Part shown: positions 1 to 13,079 of the stretch, one piece after another
Layout: every line of letters begins with the position of its first letter
How positions within the stretch are numbered: the first letter of the stretch is position 1
Source of the DNA: Isoetes taiwanensis
Lineage: Eukaryota > Streptophyta > Lycopodiopsida > Isoetales > Isoetaceae
Length of the DNA stretch: 64,000 bases
NCBI GenBank assembly: GCA_021234155.1
Contig: JAJEKV010000072.1
Span: 5,123,620 to 5,187,619 of the forward strand
Direction of reading: 5' to 3'
Notes under the pieces: model-generated
Databases searched by the model: none
Seen by the model: only the letters and a program-made list of their open reading frames with translations
Told to the model about the DNA's origin: nothing
Made by a program: the position numbers and the translations under genes

Positions 1-1941
1 TAGAGCTAGTGAGAGATATATGCTCTATACCATTGGTCTAGTTATGGACCATAAATGGTTCATGCTTAATTATACTTGTATCTTTCAAATAATACGTTAT
101 TTCAATATGAAAACAGAGAGTTATATTGCAAAGGAAGGCTCGCATTCATGAAAATATAGTGTACATGAAAGATGACCTACTTGTAACATTATCCTACTAA
201 AACTCTAATGATTTGTAGCAGCAATGGATATACCAGTTTTATACTAGTAGAAAATAACCATGTTTCTCCGTATGTTTTTGCAAGAAAGCCACACAACTTA
301 CATAAGGGACAGATATATATGTCCCTTGTCATATTTTGAACCATTTGAAAGGCTTATTTGGAGGAATATAGCATGCTCTCTACAAAGCTGAGAAAGACGC
401 ATCAAAGGTAATATGATTTAATTTTTTATTCTTATACTTAAACTTCACGATCTTCACTTTCATTCATCAATAGACATCACTAGCTAGTAAGTGATGAGTT
501 TTTAGCCTATAATTTTGGAATTAACTCAAATTTTTAGCCTCTAATGTGTTAATCCTATGGTTGTACATCATCTTTAAATCTAGTTAATTGCATGGTTAAA
601 CCCTAATGACACTATATGCAAGTTGATAAAGTAATTTTCTATGTAGATATAAGAAAAATACAATATTTGTTACCCTCGTGATACTTACAGGTGATGTTTT
701 TGGAGCATTTTAACATAAAATTTTGTCCTAAATTCTGTATAGGAATTTCTCTTTTAGATTTTGAAGTTGATATAACTTATGAACACTCCAAAAAAACATA
801 AGCTTGTACTTCATATAATTAAGAACCCATGCCACAAGAACTAAGCCAAAACTTGTAATAATAAGAGAGAAATAATTCCTAAACTGCAAGCAACATTTTT
901 GAACAAAATAGGGTTTGTCTGCTTCCACAGATGTTAGATGATAGCAACCAAAACTCAAAACATACAAATCAATGTGTTCTATCATAAATAGACAAATACT
1001 CCAATTTTAGCAAGATTTAGGCCTGTTTATGCTTGTCAAATTCTCTAATATTTGAACAATCACTAGAACATATTAGGGAAGTTCATTGGTCTTGAAATTC
1101 TCAAAAAGTCATTAAGAATCAAGTAAAGATTGATATGGTGGCGATATATACTAAAATTGAAACCTCTATTCTCAGATATACTGGTTTAAGTGGCAGTGGG
1201 TAAACTGGACCAATTCTGGTCCATGGGCCAGGAATGGTCCCCGGGACCACTCTAGTGTTAAAGCCCCTGCTCGACATATGAAAAACAACTCGTTGCAGCA
1301 AAAGACATGGAGTAAAACTTACAATATATTTAAAAGAATAAGCAGACCTTTTCTTACCAATAAGATATGTATTATCAGAGTTTTTTTCATGCTCCTGAGC
1401 CGCATAAGCATGGTAACAGATAACATGTTGGCCCCTCGTATTAGCCAAAGCTTATAACCTTTTGAAAGAAAAATGCCAACAACATTAGAAAGCAGAGATA
1501 ATCACAATAGCTGTTTAACACTTCAACAGGAACAAATGTAATAAATAAAATAGATTAACACATTAACATTGATTTCAAAAGCAAATACAATAAATAAAAA
1601 TGATACAAAAAAGATGCAAATGTAGTAAAAAAAAAAAACAGTTGTTACCTCTATATTGATTTCGTAATGATTGTCTCATATTGTTTCCTTCCCTTCATTA
1701 TGTGATGATTTCAAAGTTTCCAGAAAACCTAAGTAGAAGTTTTGCTAAATGAACATGGAAGAAGACCTTTGTTGCTTCGTTGCTAACACTTCCAAATCTA
1801 CAAAAGATATTTATGCAAGATTGTAAAATCCAATGTACAGGGCTGCAGAAATATTGATCACAGATAATCAAAGCTCGTACAATTCAAACTTCTGTTTGCA
1901 AAAGAAGCAAAAATAAAAAGGAAAGCGAATATAACCTTCAC
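1..1941. other. AT-rich stretch with no recognised gene
   Basis: I see no conserved protein, RNA gene or bounded repeat here. The short open frames lack codon structure or recognisable motifs. Near 1,200-1,255 there is a cluster of short palindromic GGTCC/GGACC words without further context. Further minus-strand exons of the exon-like blocks at 1.94-2.15 kb may lie between about 1,390 and 1,790, where GT/AG-like boundaries can be seen, but I could not join them convincingly. Confidence 0.4.
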
Positions 1942-2153
1942 CGATAAGCATTGTGCAAGGCCTTGCCTTCTGCAAAATGACTTGTTGCAGGATCTCCACG
2001 ACCTGCAAAGCATGACAACCACGTAAACACAGAAACAAATGAAGGCCTTTCTAAATGATGATGATCTAGCATCAGCATTAACAATTAGTTAGACCACATG
2101 CCTTGAGTAAGTTCTGCCTCTTATGCTCATATTTCAGGCCTTCTTGATGTGAC
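1942..2153 (-). CDS. Exon-like pair of an unrecognised minus-strand gene
   Basis: Two short blocks, 2,153-2,095 and 2,002-1,942 on the minus strand, are each bounded by an AG acceptor and a GT donor, and their phases agree when joined across a 92-base gap. The joined frame is hydrophilic and contains the words EHKRQNLL and RGDPATSHFAEGKALHNAY, which look protein-like. I do not recognise the family; it is loosely reminiscent of the helical DUF1771 region that precedes Smr domains, but that is a guess. No start codon, stop or complete gene could be assembled, so this may be a pseudogene fragment. Confidence 0.3.
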
Positions 2154-2163
2154 CTGTCAAAAG

Positions 2164-3551
2164 GTTTGAGAACAGTCTGCATCAAAGTCCAAATGCAAAA
2201 AGAGCAAGGGTCTCAAATTGAACTTCAATGTAGGCCCTCAAGCATGCCCTTTGGTGCAAATAATCACAACACTTATTGTTTCATGGATCTCCACTGGTGT
2301 CTAGCTGCTTGTATCTTCCTACTCTAGCTGCTGATGCTATCCAAATATGCTGCTATCAACAGAGGATTAACAAATGAAGCTTACATTAAAGCTTACATTA
2401 GACAATTCTTAACATCTAAAAAATGTAGGTGAATCGATTTGTTGCCAACAATTACTAACCTCAAATCACACGAAGTTTTAACTGCAATCTGCTTTCGCAG
2501 AATTCTGTTAACAATAAAACAACATTCTATAAACATCACACAGTAAAATGATGATGCCAAGGAAGGAAAGCAAATGGAAACAAATGGGTTATCTGAATCA
2601 TAAGAAGAACCTGCAACAACATTGGTGCAGACCCTGTATTGGCTCAAGATACAACGAATCGTTTCTGCTTTTGCACAGACCTATCTACCACCATTCCGAG
2701 ATCTGCAAACAGACCCATTTTTTGGGCTCATTTTTTACAGACAGAGTTGCAGACTCTGTATCCGGCTGCATAAGGCATTCCATAGTCCAACATAAGGCAG
2801 ACTTCTTTCCAAACTGTATGCAGGAGCCTTAATGGCCAGACGACATCCCCCAAGCAAAGGGGTATTTGCAAAATTTGATATGTGGCTGCCCTATCTGAAT
2901 CAACTTTCCAACAACTTTCTCTGCTTCTTGAGGAATTCTTCTCAGGTAAATCATGATAAACCGTCTCCAGTCTCGAACTTCAACAGCTGCATTTGGTGGC
3001 TTATTCTAGCCTGAAGCTCTGTCTCTGTATTTTCGTCCTTTCTTCTTCTTCTATAGTGTCCTTACCTAATCCGACATCAGTGGAAGAGATCCCCAGCCAG
3101 CCAACGATTTGAGCTAAAATATAACTCTAGATTTGTCTTCCTTTTTTTTAAATTAAAAAACCTGCATTCATGCCGGCGTAGTTGAAAAACAAAACCGACT
3201 CAAATACAAAGATAATGCATGCTTGCTGTAAAGCATACTTCTCAAGTTATCCATTGCGACCTGGAATTGGATCTTTGCTCTCCAGAACGGAAATGCTTGT
3301 TCAGAGTTCAAATGTGAATGGCGCCAAGATCAGAGGGCAAAAATCGATATGAGGCGCCAGATAAGAGAGCAAAAAGACTCGCAGGAAGTAAAAAATTCGT
3401 AGGAAGGACCAAAGAGGGATTCAAATTTCGGCATTGAAGGTAGGCAACCAGCATCCCGCAAGAAAGCCGCAAGCGAGAAGGGAACGTCGGATGCGTCTGC
3501 ACATGCGGCGTTCCTGCACGCAACCCAACACACTCTCTTTTCAAAAAAGAA
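2164..3551. other. No recognised gene
   Basis: Open frames up to 94 codons occur here on both strands but overlap each other and show no motif I recognise. There is no clear repeat boundary, RNA gene or transposon end. Confidence 0.4.
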
Positions 3552-4038
3552 GATGGGCATGAACCACCGGAGACTGCCATGCCAAAATGAATCCCGTTCT
3601 CACAAAAAACCATTGCCCAAGCAACTTGAATTTTCTATGGTGTCTCTTTCAAGTTTTGAAGCCAGGGGGCCAGGAATATCCTAAACTCTCAAACTAAAAC
3701 AGAGAAAAATAAGACGACTTTGGAGGGTTTGAATGTCCAGGCCAAGCTGGCCTCACCAGAATCCAGGGGCAATACATCTTAATCGACAAAGACCTCCCCT
3801 GTTAGACCGCCCAACCTGAGAGAAAATTTGGAAACAACTTCAAGTCCTTTTCGTGTGCATTTTCTTCTTTCTGCAAAACCAACGACAACAAAGCTTTGTT
3901 GTGCGCGAATCAACGAAAACTTTCGGCCAAAGCTTCCAAAACAGGCCAAAGCCCATCAACAAAGAGGCTAAAAGTTCTTGCCCGAAGCTTCCGAAGCGGC
4001 GTTGCCTTTTCTTCCGCTTGGCTTTATAGAAGCAAAAA

Positions 4039-4063
4039 GGGGGTTGGAGGGGAGAGGGGAGGG
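4039..4063 (+). other. G-rich tract with quadruplex potential
   Basis: Four runs of three or more G separated by short A/T-containing loops lie at the start of a purine-only stretch that continues to about 4,085. The pattern matches the usual G-quadruplex rule. No gene start is near enough to assign a role. Confidence 0.4.
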
Positions 4064-4439
4064 AGGAAAGAAAGAAAAAAATGAGAGAGCATAGAGCCTT
4101 TATCACCAATTCAAGGGGAGGCCGTAATATTCAAACCTCCGAAACAAGAAACGGTCTCATCGGACACTAACCAAAACACAAACAAATCCCAAAATCGCAT
4201 GCTCTCGCCTTTACAGTGCATACCATCTCCGGATTGAGACGGGAGATGGATTGGGGAGCTGCTCCAAGAGAGGCTTTGTCAACGCTGCCAAGTTGGGGCT
4301 GTGGAAGACGAATACCACACCCTCCAGAGTCGTCCGGCATATGATGACATTCGGACATGCTACACTGGACTGGTCCATCCTGGCTAGCCCCTCCATGAGA
4401 TGTTGAGCACGGCCTTGGTATGAATGCTGGGATCATACC

Positions 4440-4700
4440 TTCAAGAGGTCATGGATCGCCCGGATCAGCTTGGTCCTCGGGTACTTGCCTGATATATGTA
4501 CATATTTCTTTCCCGTCATGATAGTCTGTACAGTTTGACAACAATCTTATTCCTGTCACTGTTTTTCCTCCGAAAACCCTTCGGGGCGGGGTTTTTTTTA
4601 AACCCGGACAATAATATGTTTGATGCGCCTCCTTTTTGGGTCTCATAGGCCGATTGCTCTCTGAGGATGATAAAAACCTACTCTATTCTATTCTATTCTT
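4440..4700 (+). mobile_element. Possible 5'-truncated LINE 3' end
   Basis: The segment ends in a short TTCTA repeat at 4,681-4,700, preceded by a GC-rich hairpin-like stretch (CCGAAAACCCTTCGG near 4,571). It interrupts the left copy of the segmental duplication. A simple-repeat tail at an interruption is what a truncated LINE would leave, and the complete LINE at 27.4-31.9 kb ends in a similar short repeat tail. No coding remnant or target-site duplication was found, so this is tentative. Confidence 0.25.
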
Positions 4701-6365
4701 AACCGCCATTGTTGCTCCACTGCCATAAACTACGAATCCCGATCCTTCCAGCATGAAAGCACATGAAAACCTTTTGTCTGCATCCATACAATTTCCAAAA
4801 TTTGCAAAATATCTTTCTTTTTTTGGACCATTCAAAAAAACCCATCTCAAACACTCCAAAATAGAAAGAAGACCTCTAAAACAAACAAGCTGCTCAAACT
4901 GCCTCAAATATATGGTTTTGAATACAATACAATACAAGAATATTAATTCCAACCGTTGCGAGAATACTCTCACACAATACGAAATGAATTGTGTAAAGTT
5001 TATTGGGATAAACGAATAAGAAATGGTTAGGCTGCACCTTGAGCTGAAAATGGTTAGGCTGCAAGCGAAGGCAATTTACTTTAATAGCATATTAAGAGCA
5101 TATTATCTTTTTGAATTCAGATTTTCATCTCCCTTTTCCTTGGAGCTTTTATATGGGTTGAGCTTTTATATGCATCTTTATATTGGTTTATTTGTATCGT
5201 TTACTTGTGGCCCTTGATCTGCAAAATATTTCCTTTTTTGTGCCCGATCAACAGCCATGGATTTTTTCACCAAAAATCCTTGCACAACTTTCAATGGTGC
5301 AAAAGTGCACAATTGAAAACTCAGTGGTCCATGCACCGTTGGAAAAAAATCAAGGAAAGAAAAAAGGAATCCAATGGTAGCAAAAGCTGGGCATGGGGAC
5401 TGCCGTACCGAAATGAATTCTGTTCTCTCTAAAAGCCATTGCCCAAGCAGCTCGAATTTTCTATGGCGTCTCTTTCAAGCCTTGAAACCACGGTGCGATA
5501 ATATGAAGCTTGGCTTTGTGGAAGCAACAAAGAAAACAGAGCATAGAGCTTTTATTACCCACCCAGCAGGACGCCGGAGCCCCAACCAAAAAAAAAGGAA
5601 AACCATAGGGTCTGCCTTAACTAGAAAACCCATGAATGGTGCTGACTGACGTGCTCCATGCCGCCAACACTGCTCCACTGCCAAAAACTAGAACAAACAA
5701 GCTGCTCAGATTGCCTCAAATATACGGTTTTGAATACAATAGAATACAAGAATCTTAGTTCCTACCGTTGCGAGAATACCCTCCCTCAATATGCAACGAG
5801 TTGGGCAAAGTTTATTGGGATAAACGAATAAGAAATGGTTAGGCTGCGATCATAGAACCACTTTAACTTGCAAGCATCGGGAATTTACTTTAATAGATAC
5901 TAAGAGCATGTTATCTTAATGAACTCAGATTTTTCATCTCTCTTTTTCCCTGGAGAGACCACAATTTCACAGATCAATATAACCTTCAAAGCCTTCTGGT
6001 TAAGACACTATAACAATACATTTAATGGTCGTTGAACTAGAGACCATGGCTGTATTCAAATTGCCCATCATTAGGGTAATTATACATGACACACTTCATC
6101 CACCTTTAAAAGTATGTAGGTTTCTCCTCTGGATATGGAATTAGGGCTCTATGACCCAGTTTCGGTTGCTGTTATCAGACTGCTCATATAATCGTAACAG
6201 ATGTGTGTGGAACTGCTTCAGACTACTTCTGTGTGGCCAACACTAATAATGGAACTATCCATGGCCTGCACTTCTTTGTACAAAATGGTCTGCAGATACA
6301 AGCCCAAACATATATAAAGAATTGTATTTGGTAATATATGGAACTACAAGCCAACTATGACTTAC

Positions 6366-9300
6366 CTCACTCTCTTCATCAAGGGGCACTAGTTGCTTCA
6401 TCTAGGAGGACCAGCCTTGACTGGAAAGCAACAATCGTGCAAATGCAATGCGTTGTTGTTCTCCTAAGGAAAGCACGTTGGACCAGGCAACTCTGGAATC
6501 CAGTTGAGACGTTAAATGGCTCAGCTGCACTCTTTCCAGAATCTCGATCAACTTAATATCAGTAGGCTGGCTCCTGCTTTCATCAACTGACTTGCTCTCA
6601 GCCCACATCCCTGGTATGTACTGCATCGCTGAAACATAGATTTTTGTTATTTTCTTACTGACCTTCAAAATGCTATGCTGTCATGTAAAAGTAGAATACC
6701 AGCATTGGTAGAGTTTTCACCATCTCCTTTATTGACGCTCCAGGTGGGATACAACAGCTGTTCACGTAGTGATCCTAATACCATATACGGCCTTTGTGGC
6801 AAAAAGAAAATTTCTTTCCCTTTCAAGTAATTTGTCAAATTTTCCTCCGATTGCAAAATTGACCCATTGTTATTGTTTCCAATTTCTCGTAGGTATCGCC
6901 TGATTATGCCACTTCCTGAGCGCCATAATCCAGCAATTGCTCTTAAAAGTGACGTCTTACCAGTTCCACTGGAACCCATTATCTGTAACAATCAAATTGC
7001 TTTCAAAATTAGTTCAATCTTCACACTCCAAGATGTACAGAAGACTCACCAGCAAATGTTCTCCTTCATGGAAAGTTAGAGACAAATCCTCCACCAACGT
7101 TGTCATGCCTCGTGGTGTTTTTAAAGTCAAGTTCTCAATTTGCAAAAGACATACACGACGCTGGTCATTACCAGATATTGATGGAGTACCAATGTCGACA
7201 AGAGAGATGTAGCTACCCCTGGATTGTCCGCTATTATTTCCAGACTCAAGTGAGGACCCCGAGGCACCTTGATTGGTTTGAGCATCGAGTACATCACTGA
7301 ACTCGCCTATAAAAACATATGAATATTTTAGAATATCTTTCTCTATCATAGTACATCCAACGGGGATAGGAGAATAGACAAACTCTGCGTATAACAGATG
7401 ATGCATTACATAAAATGGCTAAATGGTGCAGCCAATGAGGAATGAAATTGAAGTACTTGCTTGCTTCCATATCATAAAATTTGGAGTGCTAAAATCATAA
7501 GAACTATGAAATGAGGAGTATGATAATGGTAACATGATCATGTTTTCAATCAGTTTCTATGCTTGAAATGTCCTAGTTCAGATGGGAGAATGGAAAGTGG
7601 ACCTGTCGGAAACTAGGCAGATGGATACATTGATGATATTTACATGCTATGATAAAAGAAGAAGTAAAAAGTGCAAAGATGATATATAGAAAGTTAGGAC
7701 AAGCAACAGAAATTTACCTAAACGATCAATTACTGCCGAAAATGAACTGAGAGACTGAAACTGAAATATAATGATTGAAAAATCATTTAAGATGTGGTTG
7801 AAAGCAGAAAAGGATTGGTTAATAACCCGAATTCAATCTTCCCAGAAAAGTATAGAGGTGCCACCACAGCTGCTGGTAACAATTGTATAAGGTAACGATA
7901 TCCACTTTGGAAAAACTCTAAATTTCTTGAAGCTATAAGAAGTTGCTGTAATGTCATATTGAAAAATAGGCTAAGGAACTCAGTAGCTTGGTTTAAAATG
8001 GATAACAATATATAAAATGCAATAAAAGCATGATAATCTAGATACAACTATCACTACAGACTTGCTACCTTGGTTAACATGCAAATGCAACAAAACTAGA
8101 ACTGGTAAGCTAGAACACCTATGTCGTACACATAAACCATCAATTTAAGGGTAATTCTCATTCTTTCTGAAACTAGATAAAGGATGCCATAAAGTGTAAT
8201 TAAAAAAAATCAAACATGTTCTTTAGATATCCAAATAAAATATGAAGCCCATTTCATTGTCAACTCAACCTATGTCAGATATAATGAGGATTAAGGCTGT
8301 AAATGCACTTTGTTAATTCCCATCACATATTCATTTAGATGCGACATTCAAAGAGGAGATTATCACCAGAGAAGGGCTCCTACAGTATAGTTGTCAAATG
8401 TCAGCTTAAAGCGCTGAAGGAGAAGCTGCATCTCATTGCTCTCACCCTCATAAAATGCAATGGACTCGACATTTTCTCGTATGCGGACTAGTCCATAGCG
8501 GAAATCCGCTTCTCGTTTCTCCTGTAGAAAATTTAAATTGACTAGACCCTGCACCATCCAAAACAATTTACTCATCAGAGTTCGTGTTTAAAGACAACTG
8601 AGTAATCATAGCAGTGGTGAAAATGACATCATTTATAGCACCTAATCACAGCTAGAGTATACATGTTCATACTATACCTTTCCAAGACCAACGCTTATCG
8701 CTGTTCCACCAAGTGCATAGACAACCAAGACACCAAATAAGGGAGGATATATTCCATAAAGAATTCCACTAAAAGAAATGAGATCAATTGCAGCATTGAT
8801 TAACGCCAGACCAAATCCCAAAGCATTCCCAGTGAATGCATTGAGGTCATCAACAATACGCTGATCAGGGTTGTCCACTAACGACTCGATTGAATATAAT
8901 AATATGTCCGATCTTTAAGAAATCTCTCCAAGTATTGGTTTGTCATCCATGTTCTCCATCGCAGTGATAGAACATCCTTGACGTAATCTCGAAAAACAAA
9001 TACCTAAAAGATTGTTTAATTTAAGCACCAAAGGATTACAGATGAGGATGAAGCTTTATAAACAACTTACTGGAATTCCACCAGCAAATGCTCCCAAGTA
9101 ATATAACAGCTGCCTTGTAAAAGCATCTTGATCCTTGCCTAAGAAACAGAAATAAGAATTTCAGACACCGCAATTGAAATGTATTATTCATGTCAGAGGG
9201 ACTTGCATACTTGCAAGCGCATTATAGAAGTCTCTTCCAAGGAAATTAAAGCCAACACTAATCCCTGTGGTTGCAAGAGTGAGAGCAAATACGCCAGCAA

Positions 9301-9819
9301 GGCGAAGTCTTGCTTGAAGCTTATCTTCTGAGCTCCAATAGGGAATGGCAACTTGCCAAAATCTCCTCAACAGAACTTGCAAATCAGAACCCACTCTCTG
9401 GCTACCCAAAGAAAACTTATCAGGCACAACCATAATTTGCAGAGCTAAGAAACGAATCATGAGGAAGGACAGAGTACCTCTTGCTCAGACGGAGGCAAAG
9501 AGGCTATATCGATATCCTCAATGCCAGCAAAGTCGCCACTGCCATCTTCGTTAAGGGCTCTGGTCTTACTAATATGACAGGGTGGGCAACAACTTACAAA
9601 ATTTGTACTTAAGCCTCGCCTTCTCCGTGTATGGATATTAAAACTCACGACGCCATAACTGAGTTGAGTCTCTGAAACTGAAATTGAATGAAGAGAAAGA
9701 CAAGGAACGAGCTCTAAAGGCAAACCGGTTGCCATAGCCAAGTCTTTCTCTGCTCCATCTGTTCCTAACGTGCTTATCATTTGAGGGTGAAGATGGAGAG
9801 AGCGAAGCCTGGGCTTCAT
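6366..9819 (-). CDS. ABCD2: ABC transporter D family member 2-like (plastid half transporter)
   Basis: Nine exons are read on the minus strand: 9819-9478, 9397-9211, 9138-9071, 9003-8678, 8548-8384, 7945-7718, 7306-7050, 6982-6700 and 6628-6366, joined by GT/AG introns with matching phases. Exon 1 gives a basic, Ser/Arg-rich leader typical of a plastid transit peptide. The next exons carry the SbmA/BacA-type membrane domain (LGRDFYNAL, DNPDQRIVDD, EKREADFRYG). Walker A (GSSGTGKTS) lies in 6982-6700; the signature region and Walker B (LVLLDEATSA) lie in 6628-6366. About 700 residues are covered, close to plant ABCD2 length; a short C-terminal exon below 6,360 was not found. Odd: single-base indels break the frame near 8,885, 7,827, 6,413 and 6,384. 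They are either assembly errors or signs of a pseudogene. The transported substrate of plant ABCD2 is not established. Confidence 0.85.
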
Positions 9820-10404
9820 CAGGGCCGTCTATTATTGCGAAGCCATGTGGCGACCAAAAAACCACTGGTTTCTGAAATTTTGTTATTTTTTACACTCAAA
9901 TTTTGTTAATTTGGATTCTTAGAATAATAAGACAGTAGCCATAAAATCATGCAACTTGTTGAATTTCAACACAACTAAAAGGTGTTGGTGTGTTCTACCT
10001 AATACTTCAGCTTTATCCTAAGGGGGTTAAGTATATTCCTTACTTCTGTTCTGGGTTTGACACAGTCTCATGCTATTCTAGTACTAACCATGCCACTTTA
10101 AAAAGGCAAAATTTTGGAAGGTAGAAAATGTAATTAGCCTCAATCTTTCATGCAAATATGAGGCACTTATTTATGTATACTCCTAGGACCAAGTAAAATT
10201 AATCAACAGATCAAAAGAAACGGCAAAAATAGGCAGTAAAATCCATGAACAGATGGTGAGGCCGATTCTTGGATTGAATGTATGCAACATGGTAGAGCAG
10301 CACTAATCAAAATATCAGAATCTGGTCTACCTCAATTTGGAACCCAAGGGTGTTTTTGTTATGTAACGATTATCCCCAGAACAAAAAATTAATTCATCGT
10401 ATAA
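9820..10404. other. 5' flank of the ABCD2-like gene; no other feature
   Basis: This AT-rich stretch separates the first ABCD2-like exon from the left end of the inverted-repeat transposon. It must contain the promoter of the minus-strand gene, but I see no convincing TATA box or other element. Confidence 0.35.
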
Positions 10405-10450
10405 GGGTCCATTCGCACCTACCGTTAAGTTAGGTTAAGTTAAAAAAATT
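10405..10450 (+). repeat. Left terminal inverted repeat
   Basis: About 37 bases match the reverse complement of the right end, with mismatches concentrated in bases 6-18. The preceding bases 10,402-10,404 are TAA, repeated after the right end. Confidence 0.75.
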
Positions 10451-11085
10451 TAACTACTTGATGAAACTTAACTACAACAACTGCATTCACACTAAAAATA
10501 GTTAAGTCTCGGTTAAATAACTTAACTTAACCAAGATAAGTTAAATACTTTCACACCAAATACAGTTAAGTCAAAAAATTTAACCTAACTACTAGTTGTT
10601 CAGACATGGTCTTGTTAAGTTAGTGGTTAACCAAAATGTCTTCAGACAAGCTTTAGTTAAGTTACAATGTTAACTTGACTAAAACATGTTCACACCAATC
10701 TAGTTAAGTTTACTTTTTTTTGTCACTTCTCGCATTTTGAAGTTGACCAATAGCAAATTATAGATTTTTTGTTTTAAGTTGGAGCTGGAGCCAATGTTGG
10801 TTAATTGGTTTCGCTGCATTTCAGTCAGTGAATCCAAAATTTTAAATTCCAATGTTAAGGTTATAACGTGCTACTATTCCATAAAGAGAAAAACCATCGA
10901 GTAGTTGAATGAAGAGCTCTGGCATTTTATTTCATTTTATTAACTTTCTGCATGGCTTCTACAGCCCCAACATAAACATTAAACCTCCAAGTCAGCAAAA
11001 TTACTTGTCATATGCATGAAATTGCCATAATATCCTGACCACAAAGCTACTTACTGCCTTCACCATAGTTCAATTCTCCATATGT

Positions 11086-11807
11086 TGTAGTGCCTGGAGA
11101 AATGACATGAGTTGTTATACCGTGGTCGGAGTACATATCCTGGAGCTGCTGGATGATACATGGACAAGTTCGCAGCCATAGCAGGTGCAACACCAACAAC
11201 ATTTCTAAAGGGTGGAAACTGGTTCTACAATACAGCAGATTTAAGTTAGAAACATGCAAAGTAAAAAATTTACTTGCTCGAAGCTTACAAGCAAGAGTAT
11301 TTTTCACCTTTATTCCTTATACTTGCTACCAACAATGGACGAGAAATAAACACATTACAAGGAGGAAGATAATCTTGACGGAAATAGAATGACAAAATTT
11401 CTTAATGTTATTCCTTAAGATATTACTATGCTGAAAAAAGAATGTTCAGGACAAAACATTGAACTCACTACCACGAATGACTTACTTTCTCAGAATAAAA
11501 TGAGAACTAGAAATGAGTTCTTTATCACGCCAATGGCTATACCACACACGCTTAGGATAGAAATGATACACCGTAATTTAGTCCGTTTTTCCTCTTTCTT
11601 CTGAGACAAGACAACGTATATATTTTTCCCTGTGACATTCTTCCCATTCATTTCTGCTACCTGCAAAAAAGCACTATATATTTAGGCATTGACCCAGCAT
11701 GTCCACAAAATACAAGCTCAAATATGTACCGCATGATTCGCTTCTTCAGCAGTTGAAAAAGCTACAAAACCTGAACCCATGCTTTGACCTTGAGGGTCCT
11801 TCATTAC
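11086..11807 (-). pseudogene. Captured poly(A)-binding protein fragment
   Basis: Exon 11807-11730 (minus) encodes a piece of the fourth RRM of a cytoplasmic poly(A)-binding protein, with the RNP1-type word GSGFVAFST. It is bounded by AG and GT and followed after a short intron by exon 11660 to about 11,577, which contains EMNGKNVTGKNIYVVL and a basic stretch. A third block at about 11,086-11,185 resembles the Pro/Met-rich linker after RRM4 (VAPAMAANLSMYHPAAPG). The order and strand follow the parent gene, so genomic DNA with introns was captured. RRM1-3 and the C-terminal MLLE domain are absent. It lies inside the inverted-repeat element and cannot make a complete protein. Confidence 0.7.
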
Positions 11808-11945
11808 CTGCATAACAACGCAAGCATGTTATAACTATATCAAAATTAAGTAAATCCAGCCAGAGTAGAAAACAAAATCCAGCAAGAATTAACAAAATGC
11901 CTTCCTAAACTGTATTGTTTCTCTTCTAAACTCCTCTACATGTAC

Positions 11946-12095
11946 CTTATCTTCACCAACTTCTTTGGCCAATTCATCACAGACATCCTATATGAGCTCC
12001 CTAGACTGCCTTTCCTTCTCCACATTTTTTGGTTTTAGATATTGCAGCATTTGTCTCTTGGAGCTCCTGTTCCAACTTCTTATTCAGACAGAACC
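11946..12095 (-). pseudogene. Captured coiled-coil (USO1-like plant protein) exon fragment
   Basis: On the minus strand this block gives Lys/Glu/Leu-rich heptad-like sequence, and its end carries the conserved plant word DVCDELAKEVGEDK followed directly by a GT donor. That word is typical of a plant family annotated as intracellular protein transport USO1-like coiled-coil proteins. A stop and a frame change interrupt the frame, so it is a degraded exon copy. It lies between the poly(A)-binding and unidentified fragments inside the same transposon. Confidence 0.55.
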
Positions 12096-13079
12096 CACCA
12101 GTAAAATTAACCACAAAATAAAACATGCTTTTGTCAAATTTATAGAGATTCATAGATAGAAGAGCGATATGCATACCAAAATTTCGTAATATGGTGATGA
12201 TTGTAATTCTGCAATTTAAGTCCTTGTTTGTGATTCTGCAACAGAAGCTCCATCAACCAATCTGCATTGTTACATTGTATGGACATGTAATCAATGGAAG
12301 ATCACTCTTCAGAACTTTACAGCAAGCACTGCAGTTGTATGAGGGGCAATGGTCCTGTTGAGGATGAAAAGAGATGAGGATGACAGAAATGGATGCACAA
12401 CTGCAGAACAAAACTTCTAAACATCAAAGCTTGCAATAACCAACAACAGCTAAGAGCATCACCCAAGGCGCCTATACCTTTTAGGCAAGACACAACAATC
12501 CCTCTAAACATCTTAGCCTGCAACGGGGGTGCAAGCTGTTCTAGCCAACCTAAAACTTTGTTTGTTCCTATTTATTCAAATTTTGTCTTGTAATGGATTA
12601 GCAGCAAGGTAGAACAAGCTCTAATAATGGGCCTTTCTTGCTTCTACAATATGGTCTCTTGCCGCTTAACCAGATGTGAGCCTAAAATAATGGGCAAGTA
12701 AAGTAGAACAAGAATTAGCCATGAATAGAAGGTCGCAAATAGGCCATAGTGAAAGGCATGTATGTCTGGTATATTAGGGTCCCAATCTTCCAGAGTTGGA
12801 CACATATGATTACTCTATTTGGAGGGCATGTGCAAGAGGGTACAACTGTTCTCACATAAGAGGAAACGGGCAATAGATGTGTGAGTCATAACTGGGCCCC
12901 TGCTGAAAGCTTTTACCTTATAAAGCATAGGCTTTTAGCTGTAAAAACATATGCAGCAGCTTACCATATTGGTTCTCACCTAGGCTAGTTTAATATGACA
13001 ACAAGCATGTGTGAGTGAGGGCTGCAAAAGAAAGAGGAAGAGGCTTGAGATAGAAGCACACAACATGTCGCAGGGATAC

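Larger units (their letters stand above)
3552..5955. repeat. Diverged direct segmental duplication
   Basis: Several blocks occur twice in the same order and orientation: 3,552-3,665 with 5,392-5,492; about 4,085-4,115 with 5,538-5,570; about 4,690-4,735 with 5,650-5,692; and 4,878-5,140 with 5,693-5,955. The last pair is the clearest, sharing words such as TTTATTGGGATAAACGAATA. The left copy is longer because it holds extra sequence, including the LINE-like tail at 4.44-4.70 kb. No coding function is visible. It could be an old tandem duplication or two diverged copies of an unrecognised repeat. Confidence 0.6.

Noticed and set aside
3840-4109. Minus-strand 89-codon frame
   Set aside because: Runs through a pyrimidine tract and shows only low-complexity residues; no motif and no splice context.
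6110-6180. Possible last ABCD2-like exon (minus strand, a GHR-like word near 6,150)
   Set aside because: Only three or four residues fit the family's C-terminal SVGHR region and there is no matching acceptor or stop context, so it was not included in the gene.
9445-9477. A 33-base intron after ABCD2-like exon 1
   Set aside because: Too short for a plant intron; the acceptor at 9,398 gives an 80-base intron and keeps the frame.
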